Source of the DNA: JBBIJR01 sp037445875
GTDB lineage: Bacteria > CLD3 > SB21
Direction: 5' to 3'
Length of the DNA stretch: 60,398 bases
NCBI GenBank assembly: GCA_037445875.1
Contig: JBBIJR010000009.1
Location: 1 to 60,398 of the forward strand
Shown here piece after piece: positions 49,809-57,647 of the stretch (the stretch's first letter is position 1; each line of letters opens with the position of its first letter). The position numbers and the translations under genes are program-made. Below the pieces are notes generated by a model that saw only the letters and a program-made list of their open reading frames with translations, searched no databases and was not told where the DNA came from.

Positions 49809-52544
49809 ATGAAGAACCTGCTGCTTGGAGCGATATGGCTGGCGGTGGTTGCGCCCCTTGCCGCTCAGAAACAGGGCGCGCACGCGCCGGATATCCCCTA
49901 CGAACGATTCGTGCTCGAAAACGGGCTTACTCTGATCGTTCATGAGGACCACAAGGCACCCATCGTCGCCGTCAACGTCTGGTACCATGTCGGTTCAAAG
50001 AACGAGAAGCCGGGCAAGAGCGGCTTTGCACACCTGTTCGAACATCTGATGTTCAACGGGAGCGAGAACTATGACAAGGACTACTTCCAGGTGATGGAGG
50101 CGGTGGGCGCCACGGACCTCAATGGAACGACCAACGAGGACCGCACTAATTACTTTCAAAACGTTCCGACGTCTGCGCTGGACCTGGCTTTGTGGATGGA
50201 ATCGGACCGCATGGGCCATTTGCTCGGTGCCATCTCGCAGGCCAAATTGGACGAGCAGCGCGGCGTTGTGCAGAACGAAAAGCGCCAGGGGGAAAACCAG
50301 CCCTACGCCGTGTCGTATGAACTCATCGTCAAGGCAACGTATCCGGCCGGCCACCCGTATTCGTGGACGGTGATCGGTTCCATGGAGGACCTCAATGCGG
50401 CCTCGCTGGACGACGTCAAAGAATGGTTCAAAACCTATTACGGTGCAGCCAACGCCGTCATCGTCCTGGCCGGGGACATCACGGCCGGGCAGGCCCTCGA
50501 AAAGGTCAAAGCGTATTTCGGCGACATTCCATCCGGCCCGCCCATTGCGCGCCACGACAGCTGGATTGCCCGGCGCACCGGCACGCATCGCCAGCTGGTG
50601 CAGGACCGTGTGCCCCAACCTCGGATCTACAAAGTGTGGAACATGCCGCCCTGGGGAACCCGGGACGCCAACTATCTGGATCTGGTGAGCGATGTGCTCG
50701 CGCTCGGAAAGACCTCACGTCTTTATAAGCGGCTCGTGTACGACGATCAGATCGCCAGCGACGTTCAATCGTATGTTGATCTGAGGGAAATCTCGAGTCA
50801 ATTTTATATCGAAGCCACCGCCAAACCGGGTGTGGAGCTCTCGAAAGTGGAAAAGGCGGTGGATGAGGAACTCGCCCGGCTGCTGGCGGACGGCCCCACG
50901 CAAAAGGAAATGGAGCGGGTCAAGACCCTGTACGTTGCGCGGTTCGTGCGAGGCATCGAGCGAATCGGGGGATTTGGAGGCAAATCGGACATCCTTGCCA
51001 TCAGCGAAGTGTTTGGCGGTAGTCCGGACTATTACAAGACCAACGTGAAGGACGTGCAGGGCGCCACGGCGGCGGATCTGCACAAGGCGGCCAAGGACTG
51101 GCTCTCCGACGGCCAATTCGTCCTCGAGGTCCATCCATTCCCGAAGTACACGACTTCCACCGGCACGGTTGACCGTGCCCGATTGCCTGAGGTCGGCGTT
51201 GCTCCGGATGCTCAGTTCCCGAAACTCCAGCGGGCGACCCTCTCCAACGGGCTCAAGGTCATTCTTGCTGAGATGAAGTCGGTGCCCGTCGTCAGTTTCG
51301 ATCTGCTGGTCGACGCCGGTTTTGCGGCCGATCAGGAAGGCATCGCCGGTACGGCCTCGCTGGCGATGAACATGCTGGACGAAGGGACCAAGACTCGTGA
51401 CGCCCTGCAGATCAGCGAGGAACTGGCCATGCTGGGAGCAGAGTTGGGAACCGGTTCCAATCTCGACCTGTCCAATGTGAGCCTGTCCGCTCTGAAAACC
51501 AACCTCGATGCCTCGCTGGCGATTTTCGCCGACGTGATTCTCAATCCGTCTTTCCCGGATCAGGACTTTCAGCGCTTAAAGCAGCAGCAGGTCGTCCGCA
51601 TCCAGCAGGAAAAAACGGCGCCGTTCTCGATGGCCCAGCGCGTTCTCCCGAAGTTGTTGTACGGAGGCCACCACGCCTACAGCAACCCGTTGACCGGATC
51701 GGGCTACGAAGAAGGCGTGGACAAGATCTCGCGCGAGGACCTGGTGAGATTCCATCAGACATGGTTTCATCCCAACAACGCAACCCTTGTCGTAGTGGGA
51801 GACATCGCCATGAAGGATTTGACTCCCAGGATGGAGCGGCTGTTCAAGGGTTGGGCTGCGGGGGACACACCTAAGAAGAATCTGGGGCAAGTGGCACTGC
51901 CGGCCGAATCGGTGGTTTATGTCCTGGACAAACCCGGCGCTCAGCAGTCCGTCATTCTGGCCATGCATCTTGCACCGCCGTCCGGAGGACCGGACGAGAT
52001 TGCCATCGAAACGTTCAACAACATCCTGGGCGGGGATTTCACTTCGCGCGTCAACATGAATCTTCGCGAGAACAAACACTGGTCGTATGGCGTGCGTTCC
52101 ATGTTCATGAGCGCCCGCGGTCAACGGCCTTTTCTGGTCGTGGCACCTGTCCAGTTCGACAAGACCCGGGAATCCATGGCAGAACTGAACCGGGAACTCA
52201 GGGAGTTCGTAGGCGATCGTCCCCTGACGCAGCCTGAGTTTGACAAAGCAAGGAACAATCAGGTGCTTCAAATGCCCGGCCAGTGGGAGACCATGCGCGC
52301 CGTCGGCAATTCGATCGGCGACATCGTCCGTTTCAATCTGCCGGACGATTATTTTGACGGGTATCCGCTGAAGACCAAGAACCTGAAGTTGGATGAGACC
52401 GTCAAAGCCGCCCGGGCAACCCTGCATCCGGACCGCCTGATCTGGGTAGTGATCGGCGATCGTGAGAAAATCGAAGCGGGCGTTCGTGAACTCGGGCTCG
52501 GCGACGTGCACTTCATCGACGGCGACGGCAATGTGATCAAGTAG
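49809..52544 (+). CDS. Secreted two-domain M16 metallopeptidase
   Basis: From ATG 49809 (after GGAGGCACC) the product has 911 residues with a signal peptide (NLLLGAIWLAVVAPLAAQKQ). The first M16 domain carries the zinc motif HxxEH in SGFAHLFEHLMFNGSENYDK and the distal Glu in LDEQRGVVQNEKRQGENQP. The second half (from about residue 465, LQRATLSNGLKVILAEMKSV) has the fold but lacks HxxEH, as usual in two-domain pitrilysin-type enzymes. It probably degrades periplasmic peptides. The gene forms its own transcript, ended by a terminator. Confidence 0.93.
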   Translation: MKNLLLGAIWLAVVAPLAAQKQGAHAPDIPYERFVLENGLTLIVHEDHKAPIVAVNVWYHVGSKNEKPGKSGFAHLFEHLMFNGSENYDKDYFQVMEAVGATDLNGTTNEDRTNYFQNVPTSALDLALWMESDRMGHLLGAISQAKLDEQRGVVQNEKRQGENQPYAVSYELIVKATYPAGHPYSWTVIGSMEDLNAASLDDVKEWFKTYYGAANAVIVLAGDITAGQALEKVKAYFGDIPSGPPIARHDSWIARRTGTHRQLVQDRVPQPRIYKVWNMPPWGTRDANYLDLVSDVLALGKTSRLYKRLVYDDQIASDVQSYVDLREISSQFYIEATAKPGVELSKVEKAVDEELARLLADGPTQKEMERVKTLYVARFVRGIERIGGFGGKSDILAISEVFGGSPDYYKTNVKDVQGATAADLHKAAKDWLSDGQFVLEVHPFPKYTTSTGTVDRARLPEVGVAPDAQFPKLQRATLSNGLKVILAEMKSVPVVSFDLLVDAGFAADQEGIAGTASLAMNMLDEGTKTRDALQISEELAMLGAELGTGSNLDLSNVSLSALKTNLDASLAIFADVILNPSFPDQDFQRLKQQQVVRIQQEKTAPFSMAQRVLPKLLYGGHHAYSNPLTGSGYEEGVDKISREDLVRFHQTWFHPNNATLVVVGDIAMKDLTPRMERLFKGWAAGDTPKKNLGQVALPAESVVYVLDKPGAQQSVILAMHLAPPSGGPDEIAIETFNNILGGDFTSRVNMNLRENKHWSYGVRSMFMSARGQRPFLVVAPVQFDKTRESMAELNRELREFVGDRPLTQPEFDKARNNQVLQMPGQWETMRAVGNSIGDIVRFNLPDDYFDGYPLKTKNLKLDETVKAARATLHPDRLIWVVIGDREKIEAGVRELGLGDVHFIDGDGNVIK

Positions 52545-52553
52545 AAGGAACCC

Positions 52554-52588
52554 ATAACGGGGGACCGACGTTCCCCGTTATTTTTTTC
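52554..52588 (+). terminator. Intrinsic terminator of the M16 gene
   Basis: Arms ataacgggg (52554-52562) and ccccgttat (52573-52581) form a stem extended by two pairs around a 6-base loop, followed by a run of seven T. Confidence 0.9.
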
Positions 52589-52668
52589 AGGAATTTATCC
52601 CAGGGGAGGGCGTTAATACACAACAATTCGAACCACTCACTCTAAAAGGCCAGCCGCTCAAGAGGCCA

Positions 52669-53352
52669 ATGACCTCCTGCGCAATCATTTATTTCAGCCG
52701 CAGCGTATCTTCGGAGCTCCGCCACAAGCCATTCTGCAGGGACAGATCGTTGGCGGGCACGGTTCACCGTCGAATAGCGCGCCGCGTTCAAGCCGCGCTG
52801 GCCGGAATTCCGGTGGACACCTTTTGGTTCTCGGACGTGCCCCTGCGCGCGTCCCTGTGGCGGTCCCTCGGCTTCAAGGAGAATATCATTCAGGAGGGCT
52901 CGACCCTTCGGGAACGCCTGCTGAATGCGTTTGAGGGGCTATTTGGCCGCGGATATATGCAGGTCCTTGTCATCGGAGGCGATACGCTATTGTCGGCGGC
53001 CGACATCCGGCAGGCGGTCAGGCTTCCCGGCGATGCCCTCGGTCCTTCGTGGGACGGCGGATTCTACCTCCTCAAGCTGGCGGCGGGGTCCCCGGCGCTG
53101 GGACTTCTCTCCGGGGCACACTGGAATGAAGGCCGTCCGGAAATCTCCCCCTTCGACCTTGCCGTCCTGACCTCCCGCCCCGATTTCGACTCCGTGGAAG
53201 ACGTCGTTTCCTTCTTTCCCGATCGCGGCTTCGCTGCCCGGGTGCAGCGCACGCTTGTTCCGGCCGTTCCGGGCCTCTTGGCCTCCCTCGGCCTGAAGCC
53301 CGCCCTTCTGTCCGCCTGCATTCTCAATCGTCCCCCGCCCGCTGCGCGCTGA
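52669..53352 (+). CDS. DUF2064 / TIGR04282-type glycosyltransferase-like protein of the arsenosugar cluster
   Basis: The 227-residue product has a GT-A-like nucleotide-binding layout: AGTVHRRIARRVQAALAGIP, then VLVIGGDTLLSAADIRQAVR with the DxD-like GGD motif, GPSWDGGFYLLKLAAGSPAL and TLVPAVPGLLASLGLKPALL. These are features of the DUF2064/TIGR04282 family, which resembles CofC-type guanylyltransferases and is often found beside ArsS. It may attach or prepare the sugar moiety of arsenosugars. It is first in the cluster, after the terminator at 52554, and no clear promoter was found. Confidence 0.82.
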   Translation: MTSCAIIYFSRSVSSELRHKPFCRDRSLAGTVHRRIARRVQAALAGIPVDTFWFSDVPLRASLWRSLGFKENIIQEGSTLRERLLNAFEGLFGRGYMQVLVIGGDTLLSAADIRQAVRLPGDALGPSWDGGFYLLKLAAGSPALGLLSGAHWNEGRPEISPFDLAVLTSRPDFDSVEDVVSFFPDRGFAARVQRTLVPAVPGLLASLGLKPALLSACILNRPPPAAR

Positions 53353-53425
53353 AGCATCGCCCTGTCCCGGTTGAACGGTCTCGAAATCGAACGGTGCCGC
53401 ATGCACCCATGAAGGAGATACGTCC

Positions 53426-53761
53426 ATGAATTATTACGAGAGCAAGGACTTGAATCGTTTTGCGGATTTTGGAAGATTTCGCAAGGAACTGATGGACCGG
53501 TTTTTCCAGTATTACAACAAGGTGACCGGCGAGGATGGAGCGCTGACCAGAAGGGAAAAATCGCTGATCGCACTGGCCGTGGCTCACTCCAAGCAATGTC
53601 CGTACTGCATAGACGCCTACACCACTTCGTGTCTGGAGAACGGGGCCAGCCCGGATCAGATGACCGAAGCCGTTCATGTCGCCGCATCCATGGAAGCGGG
53701 GATGGTGCTGGTGCATGGCGTGCAGATGCATAACGTACTCGAACGAGAGAATGTAGAATAA
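53426..53761 (+). CDS. Arsenosugar-cluster AhpD/carboxymuconolactone-decarboxylase-like protein
   Basis: The 111-residue product has the AhpD-type catalytic pair CPYC (C58 and C61, in AVAHSKQCPYCIDAYTTSC), followed by LENGASPDQMTEAVHVAASM. The N-terminus MNYYESKDLNRFADFGRFRK is typical of the version that accompanies arsenosugar-type ArsS genes. A peroxidase-like or thiol-reductase role in arsenic chemistry is inferred from context. It has a strong ribosome site (GAAGGAGAT) and precedes arsS by 43 bases. Confidence 0.88.
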   Translation: MNYYESKDLNRFADFGRFRKELMDRFFQYYNKVTGEDGALTRREKSLIALAVAHSKQCPYCIDAYTTSCLENGASPDQMTEAVHVAASMEAGMVLVHGVQMHNVLERENVE

Positions 53762-53804
53762 CACGGCCAAGACGACGATTCTTGCCGTTGAACAAGGAGT
53801 ATGC

Positions 53805-54830
53805 ATGACCGAGCCCTTTGCGATACTGCAGCCGCTGGTCGTCCACGACGATCGAAGGTATTGTTTCGATGCCGTACTCGATCGGCACGGGCTGGAACTT
53901 CCCCCCGTCTCGATCGAAACGCTACAGGTGAACATCACAAAGCTGTGTAATCAGGCGTGCCGTCACTGTCACGTGGACGCGTCCCCCAGGCGAACGGAAC
54001 AGATGGACCGGAGAACGGTGAATCGCTGCCTGGAAATACTCGCTATACACGATCCCATCGTCAATCTCGATCTTACCGGAGGCGCCCCGGAACTCAATCC
54101 GCACTTTGACTACTTCGTCACGGCGGCCCGCGATCTGGGCAAGCACGTCATGGTGCGCCATAACCTGACCGTGACGCTCGACGGCAACCCGCAGACGGGC
54201 GAGAGCAAGGAGTACCTTCCCGATTTTTACGCAGAGCACAGGGTCGAAGTCATCTCCTCCCTGCCATACTATGAAGAGTATTTCACGGACCGCCAGCGAG
54301 GCAAGGGCGTTTTTCACAAGAGCATCGAGTCCATGCGCAGGCTGAACGCCGTGGGCTATGGGCGGGAGGGAAGCGGGTTGCAGTTGAACCTCGTGTACAA
54401 TCCTGTAGGTACGTACCTGCCGGCCGCCCAGAACAACCTGGAAGCCGACTACAAGAGAAACCTCAGAGAAAAATTCGGCGTCGAGTTCAACCGGCTCTTT
54501 ACCATCACCAACATGCCGATTCATCGGTTTCTCGACGAGTTGCACCGCACGGGCAAGTACGACGACTACATGACCCGTCTGGTACACGCCTTCAATCCGG
54601 CCGCCGCGCAGGGTGTGATGTGCCGGTCGATGCTCAGTGTTGGTTACGACGGAAGGATCTACGACTGCGATTTCAACCAGATGCTGGACCTGCAGGCCGG
54701 ACGGCACGGAGAGTTGACCGTGTGGAACTTCGATCTCGGGCGCGCAGGGGAACGTCCGATTCGATTTGCGTCGCATTGCTTCGGCTGCACGGCGGGTGCC
54801 GGCAGCAGTTGCGGCGGCACGACCGCTTAA
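53805..54830 (+). CDS. arsS: Radical SAM protein ArsS of arsenosugar biosynthesis
   Basis: ArsS adds a 5'-deoxyadenosyl group to dimethylarsenite, giving the precursor of arsenosugars. The radical SAM motif CxxxCxxC is C48-C52-C55 (LCNQACRHCHVDASPRRTEQ). The fold continues NLDLTGGAPELNPHFDYFVT and LQLNLVYNPVGTYLPAAQNN. The C-terminal cysteines are in YDCDFNQML and HCFGCTAGAGSSCGG, expected for an auxiliary iron-sulfur cluster. Length 341 is right for the family. It starts after CAAGGAGTAT and is followed 11 bases later by a PiT permease. Confidence 0.93.
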   Translation: MTEPFAILQPLVVHDDRRYCFDAVLDRHGLELPPVSIETLQVNITKLCNQACRHCHVDASPRRTEQMDRRTVNRCLEILAIHDPIVNLDLTGGAPELNPHFDYFVTAARDLGKHVMVRHNLTVTLDGNPQTGESKEYLPDFYAEHRVEVISSLPYYEEYFTDRQRGKGVFHKSIESMRRLNAVGYGREGSGLQLNLVYNPVGTYLPAAQNNLEADYKRNLREKFGVEFNRLFTITNMPIHRFLDELHRTGKYDDYMTRLVHAFNPAAAQGVMCRSMLSVGYDGRIYDCDFNQMLDLQAGRHGELTVWNFDLGRAGERPIRFASHCFGCTAGAGSSCGGTTA

Positions 54831-54841
54831 GGAGGGCACTC

Positions 54842-55938
54842 ATGATATGGTTGTTTGCGGCCGCGCTGCTGCTCGCTTACGCCAATGGAGCCAACGATAA
54901 TCTCAAGGGCGTGGCCACGCTCTTCGGGAGCCGTACGGCGTCCTACCGCACCGCCCTCTGGGCGGCCACTGTAACGACCCTCGCCGGTTCGTTGTGCTCC
55001 CTGATCCTGGCCCACGGTCTGGTACAGAGTTTCTCGGGAAAAGGTCTCGTACCGGACGCGTTGGCCGCATCCCCGAACCTGCTGCTGGCGGTCGCCGTTG
55101 GCACCGGCGCCACGGTGATGCTGGCGACGGTGTTCGGTTTCCCCGTTTCCACGACGCACGGAATGCTGGGAGCGCTGACCGGCGCCGGTTTTGTTGCCTC
55201 GGGAACCGCGATACAGTTGTCCGCTCTTACAACTTCGTTTCTCGCACCGCTTCTGATCAGTCCGTTGCTGGCCATGGTACTCTCCGTCCTCCTGTACAGG
55301 AGTCTGCATCGCGCGCGGCTGGGCCTGGGTATCTCGGAAACGTCGTGCGTGTGCGTCGGCGCTGCGCAACCCGTTCTTGTTCACCACGGCAGGCCGTCGC
55401 TTTCGGCAGGGACCGCGGCGGTCGTGAGCGTGAGCGAGGAACATGTGTGCACGCGCCGATACGCGGGCCGCATGCTTGGGTTCAATATTCAGACTCTCCT
55501 GGACGGCTCGCACCTGGCGAGTGCGGGCCTGTGGGCTTCGCGCGCGGCCTGAACGACACACCCAAGATGGTTGCGCTGCTGCTCGCGGTTCCGGCACTGA
55601 ATCCCGGCCACGGTCTGGCGGCCATTGCGCTCGCCATGTCGGTCGGCGGACTGCTGCAGGCGAGAAGAGTGGCGCGAACGATGAGCCGCGACATTACGCC
55701 GATGAATCACGGCCAGGGCCTGACCGCCAATGTGGTCACGGGTTTTCTGGTCATCGTGGCCAGCCGTTACGGTCTCCCCGTTTCCACAACCCATGTTTCG
55801 GTCGGCGCGATCTTCGGTATCGGGCTTACCACACAAAAGGCAGACCGGCGTGTGGTGCGAAACGTATTGGCTTCCTGGCTGCTCACGATGCCCGTGGCTG
55901 CGGCGATCGGCGCCGCGGTGTACGCGTGGCTAGACTGA
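54842..55938 (+). pseudogene. PiT-family phosphate/arsenate-type permease, broken by one missing base
   Basis: ATG 54842 follows AAGGAGGGC. The first PiT motif is LAYANGANDNLKGVATLFGS near the start, and helices continue to about 55530. Then the frame stops (LWASRAA*), while the second half continues in another frame as GFARGLNDTPKMVALLLAVP with the second signature, ending VAAAIGAAVYAWLD at 55938. One extra G at the GGG of 55532-55534 would give a continuous ...GLWGFARGLNDTPKM and restore a full transporter. The usual length and both signatures are present, so a sequencing deletion in a G run or a recent mutation is likely. Such permeases accompany arsS clusters, perhaps as arsenate/phosphate importers. 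Confidence 0.78.
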
Positions 55939-55979
55939 ACCCGACAAGAGAATTCATTAACCTCAAACAAGGATCTACC

Positions 55980-57155
55980 ATGTTCGATCACTCCTCACAA
56001 GACCTGAACGTCGAGCAGGCGGTATTGGACCGTTACGGAAAAGGCGCTGCACAACGAGAAGCTACTCTGTGCTGTCCGGTCGAATACGACCGCAAGTACC
56101 TGGAAGCGATTCCGCAAGAGATCATCGAACGGGACTACGGCTGCGGGGACCCGTCGCGGCACGTCCGAGAGGGGGATACCGTCCTCGATCTGGGCAGCGG
56201 CGGAGGGAAGATCTGCTACATCGCATCACAGATCGTCGGACCGTCCGGCCGTGTCATCGGCGTTGATATGAACGAGGAAATGCTCGCCCTTGCCGAGCGT
56301 CATCGCGAGGCCATTGGAACGCGCCTCGGATATCACAACGTGGAATTCAAACGAGCGAGAATTCAGGACCTCCGTCTGGATCTGGGGGCCGTGGATCGCT
56401 ATTTGAGGGAACACGCCGTCCGGACTGTGTCGGATTGGCAGGCATTAGAAGAGTACTCGGACAACCTGAGAAAACGTCAACCGATGATCCCGGATGGCTC
56501 GATCGATGTGGTGGTTTCCAACTGCGTGTTGAACCTTGTGCGCGAACAGGACAAACAACACCTTGTACGCGAGATTTTCCGCGTGCTCAAAACAGGCGGC
56601 CGCGCGGCGATTTCCGACATCGTCTCGGACGAGGACGTGCCCAACCATCTCAAGAATCATCCGGACCTATGGAGCGGCTGCATCTCGGGAGCTTTCCGCG
56701 AAGACGCTCTGATGAAGGCGTTTGAGGAGGCCGGTTTTTACGGCATGCACATTGCCAAACGCGACGCGGCGCCATGGCAGACGATCGAGGGGATCGAGTT
56801 CCGCTCCGTGACCGTCGTGGCTTATAAGGGGAAAGAGGGACCGTGCCTGGAGCGAAACCAGGCCGTCATGTACAGAGGTCCATGGAAAGCGGTTGTCGAT
56901 GATGACGGCCACACGTTGTTCCGCGGGGAACGCATGGCGGTCTGCGACAAGACGTACCGCATCTACACGCAACCTGAGGGTCCGTACGCGGATGAGATCG
57001 TCGGCATCGAGCCGCTGGAGCCCATGCCGCTGGATCAGGCCAGGGCATTCGATTGTCGCAAGAATGCCCGGAGGCATCCGCGAGAGACCAAGGGCCTCGA
57101 CTACTCCGCGACGGAGACGCGTGACGGTGCAGGCTGTGGCCCGAATTGTTGCTGA
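55980..57155 (+). CDS. arsM: Arsenite S-adenosylmethionine methyltransferase ArsM, long form with Cys-rich tail
   Basis: ArsM methylates As(III). The SAM motif is VLDLGSGGGKICYIASQIVG. Arsenic-binding cysteines lie in LCCPVEYD (C31-C32), SNCVLNLVREQDK and GCISGAFRED. The protein is 391 residues, with a C-terminal extension after the methyltransferase core (GPCLERNQAVMYRGPWKAVV onward). It ends in a short cysteine cluster, GAGCGPNCC, that could chelate arsenic (inference). Start: ATG 55980 after CAAGGATCTACC. It is the last gene of the cluster and follows the permease by 41 bases. The product would supply dimethylarsenite for ArsS. Confidence 0.93.
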   Translation: MFDHSSQDLNVEQAVLDRYGKGAAQREATLCCPVEYDRKYLEAIPQEIIERDYGCGDPSRHVREGDTVLDLGSGGGKICYIASQIVGPSGRVIGVDMNEEMLALAERHREAIGTRLGYHNVEFKRARIQDLRLDLGAVDRYLREHAVRTVSDWQALEEYSDNLRKRQPMIPDGSIDVVVSNCVLNLVREQDKQHLVREIFRVLKTGGRAAISDIVSDEDVPNHLKNHPDLWSGCISGAFREDALMKAFEEAGFYGMHIAKRDAAPWQTIEGIEFRSVTVVAYKGKEGPCLERNQAVMYRGPWKAVVDDDGHTLFRGERMAVCDKTYRIYTQPEGPYADEIVGIEPLEPMPLDQARAFDCRKNARRHPRETKGLDYSATETRDGAGCGPNCC

Positions 57156-57647
57156 TAGTCTCGTTCACTGAAAGCACACCCCTGACCACGGGGTCTATTC
57201 CGCATTTGTTTGTCACCTGACCCACCGTAACAGTTAGCCCGTGGCTTCACGGACTGACCGTTCCTATTCGGCGATGGCAGCTGCGTTCCCTCTTTGCACA
57301 CGCAGGCCGCCCGCACCGAGTTTCCCTCCATCCACACCGCCGGCTTTCGCAAGCCAGGAATCTGTCCGGGCCCCCATTCGCCCAGGTCTTCGGCGCCAGA
57401 TTCCGAGACAAAAAGTGACTGACAGACTGGCTTTTCCGTATAAGCTTAAGTAGTTGAAAAAGAGGATGATAAAATTTTTTCGGTTGACAAGTCGACCGTT
57501 GTTTCCTTACATTGCGCATAATTCTTGGAATTTCAATAATCTTGCTGCCAATTGCCGACGACCGGATTGCAAGTTGCCGGGTTCGGGCGCTCCAAAAGAC
57601 ACTGAAATTTTTGAACATACGCAATCACCAAACCATTTGAGGTACCT
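57156..57647. other. Intergenic region with a promoter
   Basis: No gene is supported in these 490 bases. Frames with a high Arg/Pro content are composition artefacts. The second half contains the promoter for the surface-protein gene. Confidence 0.6.
57484..57512 (+). promoter_or_regulatory. Candidate promoter of the surface-protein gene
   Basis: TTGACA (57484-57489) and TTACAT (57507-57512) are 17 bases apart, giving a leader of about 130 bases before ATG 57648. Confidence 0.5.

Noticed and set aside
57241..57453. 70-codon plus-strand frame after arsM
   Set aside because: Arg/Pro/Ser-rich shadow-type composition and no ribosome site.
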